Assembly: GCA_032622095.1 (NCBI GenBank)
Contig: CP136063.1
Coordinates: 74,131,980 to 74,195,979, forward strand
Direction: 5' to 3'
Length of the DNA: 64,000 bases
DNA from: Siphonodentalium dalli
Lineage: Eukaryota; Mollusca; Scaphopoda; Gadilida; Siphonodentaliidae
Below the pieces are notes generated by a model. The model searched no databases. It was not told the origin of the DNA and saw only the letters and a list, made by a program, of their open reading frames with translations. Shown piece by piece: positions 39,651 to 50,599 of the stretch. A program made the position numbers and the translations under genes. How positions within the stretch are numbered: the stretch's first letter is position 1; each line of letters opens with the position of its first letter.

Positions 39651-40345
39651 GGATAGGACGTGAGATGTTTGCATGGGAACGGACCTAAGTTATTCCAATT
39701 AAACGAGCGAAATCTTCCCGAAAATCCATTTTATTTTCATTTTGGCCAAGCGTTTCCGGTCAATTCGCGGAATGGGAGCCGGATAGCCACATGATGAAAC
39801 GAATCGAAGTTATTATTCTCACGAGTCCAGCAACGGTTTTGAGCACGGTACCAGAATAATGATCTGGAACATGTATAGGTAAAAGGTTTATATATAGTAT
39901 TGGCACTAGACTATACACGCGAGTCGATCAACGTAAGCCTACTTTGTTATTACAACTTAACCAAGTTATAACAAGATTTAGCGTAAGATCCACAACCTTT
40001 TGGCCTGCCTAGATGCAGCATCTGAGATTAATAATTAGCTATACGACGGGTGATATGACATTGGATCGGGTTTGTGTATAGGACCTAGTATTTTTTTTAG
40101 CATAAGCTATATGGAAAAAGGCTACATAAGGTCGTGTAGTCTGCTCGTGCACTCTGAGAAAAAAAGTAACAAATTTGGTTCCCGGAAAACAAAACAACAA
40201 CATTGAATGTCGATCAGTTTGCATGGTTCCACACTCCTTCGGTTCCGTCTGGCTTAAGTGTCTAGTCTAAAATTTAACAATATTCCCACGCGTTTGGGGT
40301 TAAGATGATAAGGGGAAGACTAAATCAAGCGAAAATCCTCTGAAA
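39651..40345. other. No gene seen
   Basis: Relatively GC-normal, apparently unique sequence upstream of the putative leader exons. If ANO8 starts near 39.6 kb, its promoter would lie here; no clear TATA or initiator was identified. Confidence 0.3.
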
Positions 40346-40546
40346 TACAGTAATTCCCAAAGTAATTGACCAATTAACCACAGCAGAATTATGGGTAATT
40401 TTTCAGGATTTAGTCGGAAATATGGCTTGTTGCCATTCATCGGAAAGCTCTCGTAATGGCAACAAGCCATATTTCCGACTAAATCCTTAAAAATTACCCA
40501 TAATTCTGCTGTGGTTAAGTGGTCAATTACTTTGGGCATTACTGTA
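40346..40546. repeat. Family F hairpin, copy F3
   Basis: TACAGTAATTCCCAAAGTAA to GGGCATTACTGTA, about 201 bp, arms nearly complementary throughout (CCACAGCAGAATTATGGGTA; GGATTTAGTCGGAAATATGG), centre CATTCATCGGAAAGCTCTCG. Confidence 0.85.
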
Positions 40547-42076
40547 GCAATGCACGCATGTCTAGACTGTTCCAGTCCTGTTTAGATTCTGTTCATTTTA
40601 TTGCTGCATGACGGGGGGAGGTGGGTAACTATATATATCATATCACAAATAGGAGGAAACATTATGGAATTGATAACTTTAGGTATCAATAAACGATTTC
40701 CAGCAATTTTGGTCAACCTTGGATGGGGTAGGCTACTGTATTAATCCAAATAATTGCTGAGCCATTATCTTTGGCATATAGGTCCCATCAAGCATGTTTT
40801 AATTTCGACAGAAATTTTAGGTGTACTCATGTGTCTGTACTTTAGCTTCTTTGTAAAATTTGTCATTGTAGTTATGCCCCTTGGTTTGCACACACAAAAC
40901 GCTCAATTTTACCCATTTTTTTTGGCTCAAATTGACCATTTTCAGCCCCAAAACAGACCATGACAGAGCGAATGCCAGTAAATAAGCTTCTTCCACGTGA
41001 TAGAACTATGTTAGAGCTGAGAAATATTTGAAATAGATAAAAAGTTATCCTATCAATTTGAAAAAAATGTCTTGCAAGCGCAGATCACATAATTCAGGGG
41101 AGAGAAATCGGGCTATTTTCCTGTAATTAATAACACAGAGTTGGCCTTCACTGAATACGAAAATACTGTTGCGTATCCAAATTTTCCACTTTTTTGAGAA
41201 CTTTCCCAGTTTTGTAAAATAATTAAACCTTCAAAACAGTAATGACACATTTAACACAGGCTACACTGGCTGTTATGCCCCCCCCCATATACTTATTTTT
41301 CTGTTTGTTTTACCCCCACCCATACAAACACCCCACCCATATACAACCCGTGAGATAGTGTACTGCTACCTTAGTAATATAACTAGATATTTCCTTCAGA
41401 CATCAGAACACCTTCGGTGTCTATTCCGTAAACCAACATCCGATTCGTGTACGTGCTATCAATTTTAAAAGGTATAACGTATACGAACTAATAATAGAAT
41501 ATTCACAAACAAAGACACCTCATGCGTGCTTATATTAATAGCTACATATATATAGTGTCACGGGACATTGTTTCTATGCACACTAACTCATAATTGTTTA
41601 TTACTAGAAGGAATTTTATGAACCAAATGATGGGGAACCCAATTTATAGGAACTATTTGGTTCCATGTTCTGGCGCATCTATCCAGGGATAGCATGCAGG
41701 TCAGATTGTTTCTCCCATCAGGACAAATATAGAAAAATATTTGGTTCCACATGGAACCCGAATGTCTGTTGTGTACTTGATTTTGGTTCTTTAATGTTCT
41801 TCTTAAATATTATATTTGGTTCTTCATTGTTACTTTTATTTTGGTACTTCGCGAGAACCAAAACATGTATGTTTGGTTCTTCTACTGGAACCAAATTTGC
41901 TATCTGTGTGCATGTATAGGCCCGCACGTACATGGTGGGGGGGGGGGGGGGGGGGGGGGGGTAACCGTCTACAGCTCAGCATTATCAAACTTTCAGGAAT
42001 TAAATAGATCAATTGCTAAGTTTAAGTTAGGCGCCTAACCTATATGGATTTTCTTTTTGTTTTAGTTTGCAGCACT
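40547..42076. other. Intergenic, no gene seen
   Basis: From about 41.6 to 41.9 kb the word TTTGGTTCC and its complement GGAACCAAA recur about eight times, forming a loose inverted arrangement. A run of C/A near 41.28-41.34 kb and the 25-G tract at 41937-41961 are the other notable parts. Confidence 0.4.
41937..41961 (+). repeat. Run of 25 G
   Basis: An uninterrupted homopolymer of 25 guanines after CATGGT. It is capable of G-quadruplex formation and prone to length error in sequencing. Confidence 0.85.
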
Positions 42077-42084
42077 TCAAAGTC

Positions 42085-42521
42085 GTATCTCAAATCGCGA
42101 TAAAATGAGACAGCTAATGTGTTGAACTTGTCGAATTAGAATTCCGTTGCAACAATGAAATCTGGTAAACTGTTTCAGTGCTTGATCACCCGCTATTTGA
42201 AACAAATATTTTTCCCACATTTTTCTCTGATCGGGGCATTTGCAGTTTGTGATCATGACCCCCTGTTCTATCGTAAAGTGCCTTCTGGAAATGCTGGCAA
42301 CTGTCCAAGTTTTACCGTTTTTTAACAAACTTATAAGTTCATATGAGGTCCCCTCTGAATCGTCTGTACTTCACAAACATCAAGTTAAGTTTGATCGGGC
42401 GTTCACGGTAACTTAGATTGTCTATTTGATGAATAATATGTGTTGCCCTGTGCTGCACCTGTTCAAGTGTTTTAGAGGTCCGAGACAGTATTGTAGTATA
42501 TGCCAGAACTGGTCGGACCAT
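42085..42521 (-). pseudogene. LINE-like reverse transcriptase C-terminal relic
   Basis: On the minus strand MVRPVLAYTTILSRTSKTLE, QVQHRATHIIHQIDNLSYRE and RPIKLNLMFVKYRRFRGDLI recall the end of non-LTR retrotransposon polymerases (L-V-R-P-x-L-E-Y-A-x-x-x-W ... L-E-x-V-Q-R-x-A ... Y-x-x-R-L-x-x-L-x-L ... R-R-x-R-G-D-x-I). Downstream, frame-shifted pieces such as ALKQFTRFHCCNGI and KMWEKYLFQ continue to about 42085. Frameshifts and stops make it a dead copy. Confidence 0.7.
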
Positions 42522-42881
42522 AACGGTTCTGAGAATGTTCGACGAATGCCTCCCAGTATAGTATATATAATAAGGTTATAATACACCAAATACAAATTAG
42601 TAGATTTCCCCTGGCACCCGCAATCTAGGATCAGCATAAAACAGTTATCCTGACAGCTGAATTGTCAATGATACATGGATAAAAAGTGGACGAAAAAATG
42701 CGCAAACGTGTTTCCCGACGAGACACACCAAATATAGTCACACGGTGAACGTTTATACGGCTGTCAAATTGGCGAATAATTTATGGGAGGGGTTGGTGTT
42801 TTTTTCGATGTCATTTTTTCCCTCCATTTTAAGGCTAGTGTGACGCTTGTCAAAACTGTAGTGTGACGCGATACGTTGAGT

Positions 42882-43294
42882 AGTACTTTGGGGCACATTT
42901 TACTTTGTCACCGGTTTTCTGTGATAAAGTTACCCAGGTTCCTGAAATTGTGATAAAGTTACCCAAGTTGGAGAAGAATGTGATAAAGTTACCCAGGTTA
43001 ATAATAGTTCATGTTTAGCAACAAATTATTGATTTTTGTGATCAAAATGACGAACTACAGTACTAATATGTCTTAATTTATGCATGATAAGGGCTATTAC
43101 TTGCCGAAACTGAACAATATTTCCCTCTGTCACTTTTAAATCGAGTTGATATTGTGAGATTTGCTTAACCTGGGTAACTTTATCACAACTCACCAACCTG
43201 GGTAACTTTATCACAAAATTAGGAACCTGGGTAACTTTATCACAGAAAACCGGTGAGAGTGACCTATTCAGCAGTACTTTGGGGCACATTTTCG
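42882..43294. mobile_element. Small foldback element with tandem subrepeats
   Basis: The inverted ends TCACCGGTTTTCTGTGATAA (42908 on) and TATCACAGAAAACCGGTGA (to 43256) each carry three tandem copies of TGTGATAAAGTTACCCAGGT. The whole is flanked by a 20-bp direct repeat AGTACTTTGGGGCACATTTT (42882-42901, 43275-43294). The interior is about 140 bp. Confidence 0.8.
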
Positions 43295-43487
43295 TGTGTC
43301 GAAAAAGACGTTCGAACACAGGCAAGCGGGATTTGTTAACATTGAGGCCAATGTAAATCATGTGTTGTATATTAAACCATAAGCCTTGTTACACAGCGAG
43401 TTTAGGTAGATATAAAAATTAAGTTTGTCATCAATGTTTCGGGATCATATTTGTCATAACATAGTTTTTTTTTTTTTTGGTTATATT

Positions 43488-43638
43488 GTGTCCAAACACA
43501 GATACTGGACATAAAGTCCCAAAAATAAGGTTTTAATCGAATTTATAAATCGGTATTATCGGTATTCTATATTAGGATACTGATTTATACATTCGATTAA
43601 AACCTTATTTTTTGGGACTTTATTTCCAGTAACTGTGG
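43488..43638. repeat. 150-bp hairpin
   Basis: ACTGGACATAAAGTCCCAAA and ATAAGGTTTTAATCGAATTT are mirrored by ATTCGATTAAAACCTTATTT and TTTGGGACTTTATTTCCAGT. The loop region is GTATTATCGGTATTCTATAT. Confidence 0.8.
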
Positions 43639-43787
43639 TCCAAAATGCATGACGTGTATTTTAGAGGAATTATATATATAGGTGCCTATAGCTTTCTACG
43701 ATGTAGTCTTGGTAACCTAGCTGAGTGGACTATAGCACCATGGGATAACGACCAATTCAGCATATTATAAGTAAGTAATTAAGTGCC

Positions 43788-43996
43788 TTTGTTAGCGATT
43801 TCGCTTTGCGTTTGTTGCAGTTATGGAATTTCTCCTGAATAATTAATTGCATGTTTATTGCGATATCGGCTCACAAAAGTCACAGTAAAGCATGTAAATT
43901 CGAGTTGTGACCTTCAACTACAGTGAAGTACATTATTAACGAACAGATAATAACTACGAGATATTTTCCCCGTGGTAATTTTCTACTTTATAGGTG
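43788..43996 (+). repeat. Family N dispersed repeat, copy 1
   Basis: GCGATTTCGCTTTGCG, ATTTCTCCTGAATAATTAAT, GTTTATTGCGATATCGGCTC, CTACAGTGAAGTACATTATT and GAACAGATAATAACTACGAG recur in order at 62930-63115. It adjoins the family C copy C3. Confidence 0.65.
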
Positions 43997-44345
43997 ATTT
44001 TTTTTACCATGTGCCAATGCATTCTCTTATATATGCGAGTCGACCATAGGTCGCCTCGCATATATAAGAGAATGCATTGGCCTAATAATTTTTTTTAAAT
44101 AAATGTTTCTTACAATTTTTAGGACATAAAATAAAAAACATCCATTACCCTGCAGGGAGCCCCACACATATATAGAAGCATATAGAAGAGTGTCGTCTGC
44201 TCATGTTTGTCTGGGGCTCTGTATGGGTGAAATTATAAAATTGTTAAAGAATACAAGAAAAAATTATTAAAATTGTAAAAAATTGTTAGGCCAATGGTCG
44301 ACTCGCATATATAAGAGAATGCATTGGCACATGGTAAAAAAAATC
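43996..44345. mobile_element. Family C MITE, copy C3 (inverted, right hairpin half lost)
   Basis: Intact module at 44013-44081. The central CACACATATATAGAAGCATA and GCAGACGACACTCTTC are as in C1/C2 but reversed. The second module (44289-44328) keeps only its right arm. The outer TIRs are mostly gone (TTTTACCATGTG, CACATGGTAAAAAAAATCAC). Confidence 0.75.
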
Positions 44346-44458
44346 ACGATTTAGATGAAGGGGTGCAGTTGCAAGTTTCATTTCGGACGCCTCCAAACGG
44401 AGAATCGGTACCATCTACCCACTTCTCTGTTCGTGTTATAGCCATTGCATATACGATA

Positions 44459-44815
44459 GGGGCGGAATGAGATTACGATCCATCTCAGAAGCTAATGAGT
44501 TCAGCTCATTGTATAAAGGAAAGAGAAGACAGCTTCAAATTACCCCAGCAACCGACCGATATCCAGCTGAGTATAAGACATCCGTCACTCCGCGTTGGAT
44601 ACATGCTCGATGTTGGACACCCCTCGACAGTCGATATTGGACATACAACTATGTTAGACACACCATATCCACATCCCTGTACGACCGATATCCAGCTGAG
44701 TAAGACATCCGTCACTCCGTGTTGGATACATGCTCGATGTTGGACACCCCTCGACAGTCGATATTGGACATACAACTATGTTAGACACACCATATCCACA
44801 TCCCTGTATGGTTCC
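44459..44815 (+). repeat. Dispersed repeat with internal 130-bp tandem duplication
   Basis: GGGGCGGAATGAGATTACGA, CCATCTCAGAAGCTAATGAG and CAGCTTCAAATTACCCCAGC also occur at 54229-54365. After them, CGACCGATATCCAGCTGAGT through ACACACCATATCCACATCCC is present twice in tandem, so GTTGGATACATGCTCGATGT and TCGACAGTCGATATTGGACA each appear twice. Confidence 0.75.
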
Positions 44816-44819
44816 ACTT

Positions 44820-45420
44820 CTCGTTGTGTATAGTATCCTTGGTATAGCTACGGTATATGCATCAATTCACATTCATCGATCACGATTGATTGTGTGTTAT
44901 TCGCGTTATATGATAATCGTATATATGGATCAACGTTGATCCCGATTCATGTTATGTGATTCTTAATTAAGAGGGGGTATAAAGTGGCAACATTTAAATG
45001 GGGAATTCACTGTTAATTTTCAAGACAAGATTACTCAATATTTACAAATAGTAGAACACTGAATACTTCATGTACATGTATACTAGAGCATATATCTAGT
45101 GACAATGCAAAGCAGATTTTTCATTTTATGATTTGTTTTGTGACATTTGATGGAAATATTATAAACAATGATAAACAATGGTGACCTAATTTTTGATAAT
45201 GTCCAATACTATCCAATTTGGGATGAACATAAAAATTCCGCTTCGCGTTGTCACTAGTTAAGTCTTCACACTTTCCAAATATGTATGATATTATCACATG
45301 CGCTTTGTATGGTTTGATCCATCTTTTCTAAAAAATGAACACTGAATTCCCCATTCAAATGTTGTCACTTTACCTCCCTCTTAAAATAAATGTTACAGCC
45401 ATGGCACGACCCCGTGTTGG
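44820..45420. other. Inverted pair flanking unique AT-rich DNA
   Basis: TTAAGAGGGGGTATAAAGTGGCAACATTTAAATGGGG at about 44.97 kb, cut here only as the words AAAGTGGCAACATTTAAATG and GGGAATTCA, is mirrored near 45.35 kb by GAATTCCCCATTCAAATGTT and GTCACTTTACCTCCCTCTTA. This is a roughly 400-bp TIR element with ends near 44967 and 45383. Confidence 0.5.
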
Positions 45421-45429
45421 TTTGGACAG

Positions 45430-46000
45430 TTCGAGTCTGACATCTAAAATAGGTTGGAATTATTCGGGTAATTTGATTTTTTCGTTCGGTTAGAAAAAAA
45501 GTTAAATAGTTTCCAACTAACTTAAAAATGCATAATCCGAATTAACGATTGCAAATTACTATTTATTTGGCTTCGGGGCTAAACAAATATCTGATTCGAG
45601 TCGAGGAACCCACCCATCACAGCTCAAAGTGATCAGATATCGATTTTTGAAATCTGTTATTTTTCACCACCGGTACTTTTTAGTGGCCTGGTAATAAGTC
45701 TACGAGAAGACGATCTCAGACCAAATTTCGGATGAAGATGGATAACTCTAAAAAGCAAGTGGCTTTTGTGTGTCAGATATTTGACAAACCGGCCAAATTT
45801 CGTCGAATAAATGTTCATAAATAACAGGATTTGAGAAATTGTATAATATAGTTAACTGTGGTTAGCATTATTTTTGGGCAATGAATCGATTCTGATAACT
45901 GAAGTGGCATTTCGAAAAATGTTGTTTTTGGAATCTGATGTTATGGGGACCATCGAATCAGATTGAGTGCATTTAATGTTAAAAGTTTTAACTCAAATAG
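45430..46000. repeat. Family M dispersed repeat, full copy
   Basis: AAAAATGCATAATCCGAATT, GGCTTCGGGGCTAAACAAAT, GAGTCGAGGAACCCACCCAT, CAAAGTGATCAGATATCGAT, CGGATGAAGATGGATAACTC and GAATCGATTCTGATAACTGA. The same series occurs at 59570-60080, partly at 57390-57540, and (interrupted) at 18325-18990. Confidence 0.75.
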
Positions 46001-46162
46001 CAATTCACTTTATAGCAATTTAGCAATTTCCAACCGCATGTGATGATGTGAGTGTTATCTAGGTTGGAAATCCTCAACAATTGGAAATCTCAAATATAAA
46101 TACATGTTGGAAAATATTCCAATAAAACTGGAGAGGGTGCAGTTGTAAATTCCAAGTTTACC

Positions 46163-48100
46163 ACAGACATGACAATTGGAACTTATTCCCTATTCCTTAT
46201 TCCTTATTTTCAAAAATGTCGCTTTCGACCGATTTGACGGCATGGGTGGGTGGCCCGCCCCAAATACCACCTAGAAACACCCCGACCCCCACCCATCACC
46301 CCCGGGGGGTGCCACCCCGAGGGGGTTAAAATGGGGTATGGACCATTTTCGAGAACGGTAAGTATTTCGACCGATTTGACGGCATGGGTGGGTGGCCCGC
46401 CCAAAATACCACCTAGAAACACCCCGACCCCCCACCCATCACCCCGGGGGGTGCCACCCCGAGGGGGTGAAAATGGGGTATGGACCATTTTCGAGAACGG
46501 TAAGTATTTCGACCGATTTGACGGCATGGGTGGGTGGCCCGCCCCAAATACCACCTAGAAACACCCAGACCCCCCACCCATCACCCCCGGGGGGTGTCAC
46601 CCCGAGGGGGTGAAAATGGGGTATGGACCATTTTCGAGAACGGTAAGTATTTCGACCGATTTGACGGCATCGGTGGGTGGCCCCGCCCCAAATACCACCT
46701 AGAAACACCCCGACCCCCCACCCATCACCCCGGGGGGTGCCACCCCGAGGGGGTGAAAATGGGGTATGGACCATTTTCGAGAACGGTAAGTATTTCGACC
46801 GATTTGACGGCATGGGTGGGTGGCCCGCCCCAAATACCACCTAGAAACACACCGACCCCCACCCATCACCCCCGGGGGTGTCACCCCGAGGGGGTGAAAA
46901 TGGGGTATGAACCATTTTCGAGAACGGTAAGGATTTCGACCGATTTGACGGCATGGGTGGGTGGCCCGCCCCAAATACCACCTAGAAACACCCCGACCCT
47001 CCACCCATCACCCCCGGGGGGTGCCACCCCGAGGGGGTGAAAATGGGGTTTGGACCATTTTCGAGAACGGTATATCCCATTTTCACCCCCTCGGGGTGAC
47101 ACCCCCGGGGGTGATGGGTGGGGGTCGGGGTGTTTCTAGGTGGTATTTGGGGCGGGCCACCCACCCATGCCGTCAAATCGGTCGAAATACTTACCGTTCT
47201 CGAAAATGGTCCATACCCCATTTTCACCCCCTCGGGGTGGCACCCCCCGGGGGTGATGGGTGGGGGTCGGGGTGTTTCTAGGTGGTATTTGGGGCGGGCC
47301 ACTCACCCATGCCGTCAAATCGGTCGAAATACTTACCGTTCTCGAAAATGGTCCATACCCCATTTTCACCCCCTCGGGGTGGCACCCCCCGGCGGTGATG
47401 GGTGGAGGTAGGGGTGTTTCTAGATGGTATTTGGGGCGGGCCACACACCCATGCCGTCAAATCGGTCGAAATACTTACCGTTCTCGAAAATGGTCCATAC
47501 CCCATTTTCACCCCCTCGGGGTGACACCCCCCGGGGGTGATGGGTGGGGGAAGCGGGGTGTTTCTATGTGGTATTTGGGGCGGGCCACCCACCCATGCCG
47601 TCAAATCGGTCGAAATACTTACCGTTCTCGAAAATGGTCCATACCCCATTTTCACCCATCGGGGTGACACCCCCCGGGGGTGATGGGTGGCGGTCGGGGT
47701 GTTTCTATGTGGTATTTGGGGCGGGCCACCCACCCATGCCGTCAAATCGGTCGAAATACTTACCGTTCTCGAAAATGGTCCATACCCCATTTTCACCCCC
47801 TCGGGGTGGCACCCCCGGGGGTGATGGGTGGGGGTCGGGGTGTTTCTAGGTGGTATTTGGGGCGGGCCCACCCACCCATGCCGTCAAATCGGTCGAAATA
47901 CTTACCGTTCTCGAAAATGGTCCATACCCCATTTTTACCCCCTCGGGGTGACACCCCCCGGGGGTGATGGGTGGGGGGTCGGGTGTTTCTAGGTGGTATT
48001 TGGGGCGGGCCACCCACCCATGCCGTCAAATCGGTCGAAAGCGACATTTTTGAAAATAAGGAATAAGGAATAGGGAATAAGTTCCAATTGTCATGTCTGT
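46163..48100. mobile_element. Foldback element: two arms of 142-bp tandem repeats
   Basis: The two halves are inverted about a centre near 47072. Outer ends: ACAGACATGACAATTGGAAC, CTTATTCCCTATTCCTTATT and AAAAATGTCGCTTTCGACCG, exactly mirrored at 48040-48100. Each arm has about six copies of a 142-bp unit: CGACCGATTTGACGGCATGG, GTGGGTGGCCCGCCCCAAAT, ACCACCTAGAAACACCCCGA, CCCGGGGGGTGCCACCCCGA, ATGGGGTATGGACCATTTTC, GAGAACGGTAAGTATTT. It is GC-rich. Long open frames on both strands (up to 197 aa) follow from the unit lacking stops; they are not genes. It resembles Foldback/Galileo-type elements in architecture. Confidence 0.88.
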
Positions 48101-49152
48101 TCGTACAATTGTACCAACATTGTATTCTCAGGTACATTTGTACCATACCATACCTTTAGTTCATGAACCCCTGGAAACCCCACTGACAATTCGCATTACA
48201 ACAAATCATACGTTGCCGAGTGAATCATGTTATTGTTCTGCCACTTTATTCACCAACTATTTTTATTTTCGCCGTGCTTCCTGTTTCACTAAGGGAGATA
48301 ATGATAAACTGCGCATATCAATGAATGAAAACTCTACCTTGTTCATACTCCATATGTATATGAGCAATTACTGCAGTATTTCACAATTTAACAGGAATAC
48401 AAAATGCATTATTTTTCTTGCACTGTAGAGACATTAGGGGCGGATGCCTATGATAAGCAAGTAATGTTTGTTGAGTGGCATAATCGCTATTTGTTTAATA
48501 TCATAAATATTTTAGGAAAGTCCAAAAACCTTTTCGCAAAATTGACAAGTACAAATCTGTTTGTGAGACAATCATGCTTGCAACACACAGTAAGGGGATT
48601 ATGTATCTGCATGTCTTGATTATTTTATTCTTAATTATGTAGTCAGGTCATCTCGTTGATGATAAATGACATTCACCTCAACCATGAAACCGGAACTATA
48701 CAATACAAGCATCATCAAACATGACAAAACAATGCCTGTGTGTGCCTAAATAAACCTTGTGTGTATTTTTTAATATACAGATTCTAGAACTGGTGCTGTG
48801 TAATAAACAGCGCGATGCGTGTATTAATGAGTTTGTTAATATGGCAATTGTGCCATTGCGGAAGGAACTTGAGGCTGTGCCTCTTATTATATCTGGCCGC
48901 GCTAACACTCCTGCCGTTCTGTACATATATGTGTATTTAATGATCTGTTGTCATTCACTATGCGAAAGGGGTCTCTTGTCTATTATTTACTACATTAAGT
49001 ATATTATTTACTACATTAAAGATATATTAATATATATATGTTCTTGTCTTCTTCTTGTAGCACAGGATAGCCCCAACCAAAGATTTAGAACTTAACATAA
49101 CCAATTGCAAGTCGGCAGTGAAAGTTGAAAGTATATTTTGAATTCCCATCAC
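48101..49152. other. Intergenic; one possible exon
   Basis: AT-rich DNA without named repeats. Between about 48781 and 48920 (plus) an open frame after a TTTTTTAATATACAG acceptor-like site reads ILELVLCNKQRDACINEFVN and MAIVPLRKELEAVPLIISGR plus ANTPAVLY. The composition is protein-like, but no family is recognised and no strong donor follows. Confidence 0.3.
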
Positions 49153-49668
49153 AATGGCTGCGGACACACGTACCACAGTAGCGATGGCATAGTAGGTGTG
49201 ACAATTAATTATGGTAGAGTTTGGTGACAGTTGGTCAACATAATTTATATGCCATAGGGAGTCGTGTCGCGCGCCGCATATTCGCACAGTGAGTCGACTG
49301 ACCAATTAACCCATTGAGTTTCACCAAGGTTGATCTCTACTCATTACGTTTAGCCACATTGTATTCTCTACGATACATAAAATTGCACGACCGATCGTCC
49401 AGAATTGTCTTGTGTGTTAGCATTAAAAATATAACATTGCGTGTTGAGTAACGATCAACAGCGACAAGACATTCGGTTTGATAAATCATTGAGATGTAGA
49501 TCTCGACGCTGATAGAGTTGGAAAAGACTCATTGTGTGAATGTGCGGCGGGCGACATGTCTCGCTATGGCACAGGAATATGACGACCAATTGTCACCAAA
49601 ATTGCACCATAATTAATTGTCACACCTACTATGCCATCGCTACTGTGATACGTGTGTCCGCAGCCAAT
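49153..49668. mobile_element. TIR element with GGCTGCGGACACACG ends
   Basis: ATGGCTGCGGACACACGTAC to GTGTGTCCGCAGCCAAT. Arms of about 150 bp: AGTAGCGATGGCATAGTAGG, GTGACAATTAATTATGGT and GACTCCCTATGGC-type sequence are mirrored. The interior of about 200 bp is unique. About 515 bp in all; no clear target duplication. Confidence 0.75.
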
Positions 49669-49767
49669 GTTAAATTTATTCTTTTAGAATGCGTACGCCA
49701 GATGTTAATGAATTTACTTCAAAATTTAATTCAATGTAATTACATTGAAATTCACCAACTTGTATGT

Positions 49768-50269
49768 TTAAAGGCACGTGAGGCCTTAGTTGTCGAAAAT
49801 ATTCATATTTGTTCCAATCACCGTAAACAGAAAAACATTAAAACGCATACAGTTTCGTTCATATATACCATGACCATCGCGTAAACAGCATGTTATCATA
49901 AAGATTTACTATATTTTACCTAAGCAAGAGCCTGATTGTGTTACAGAAGACAGCACAATGCTGCTGGCTAATCACACACAAATGGCATAAACGCTCTCTA
50001 ATCGTTCCATATCAGGAATTCACCAACAAAGAACGCTCTTTATGTTTACCATCATAATATAAACAAACTCCAGAAAAGTAACTTTTTATGCTTTTGTTTA
50101 CATAACAATGGTCAAAGATATGACAATAACATACTGTTTATGCGATATTTCTTATTTGTATACGGACAAAGTCTGTCTACATTGTGTTGTTCTTTCTGTT
50201 TGTGGCGGTTTTTGACGGGTGGAAATATTTTCGCAGGATACCCACCGCCAAGGCCAACCGTACCTTTAA
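49768..50269 (+). mobile_element. TTAAAGGYACG MITE, copy 1 (502 bp)
   Basis: TTAAAGGCACGTGAGGCCTT at the left; CAAGGCCAACCGTACCTTTAA-type right end (CGTACCTTTAA, TIR about 20 bp with mismatches), TTAA included at both ends. A second, highly similar copy in the opposite orientation lies at 56772-57272. The shared 39-aa tail in open frames of the two copies is a by-product of this repeat. Confidence 0.85.
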
Positions 50270-50599
50270 TTGGAGACCTGAAGATTGATAGTACTTATAG
50301 TAGTTGCTAAAATTACCAGTTTTTCTTCTGTTGATCCTTTCACTAAATACCATATTGGGAACTATACTGTCATATATGAATTGCACATTTAATTTACCCT
50401 CCCTTGTGTATTATATTATATGTCTTTAGTGGTATTTGGCATATGCGGATGCTCTAAATTATAATTGCGGAACAGGGTCACAGAAACAACTTTTATCAGT
50501 GCCTAATAAACATACAGATAGGATACCAGTTGAGATTGTTATCCTTTGTCAGCAGCTGCACATACCATGCGATAAATGATTGCTGATCCCAACAATGGG

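Noticed and set aside
46210-48146. Long overlapping open frames (up to 197 aa) at 46.2-48.1 kb as a repeat protein gene
   Set aside because: They follow from a 142-bp repeat unit without stops, occur on both strands and mirror across the centre; no start, splice or domain signal.
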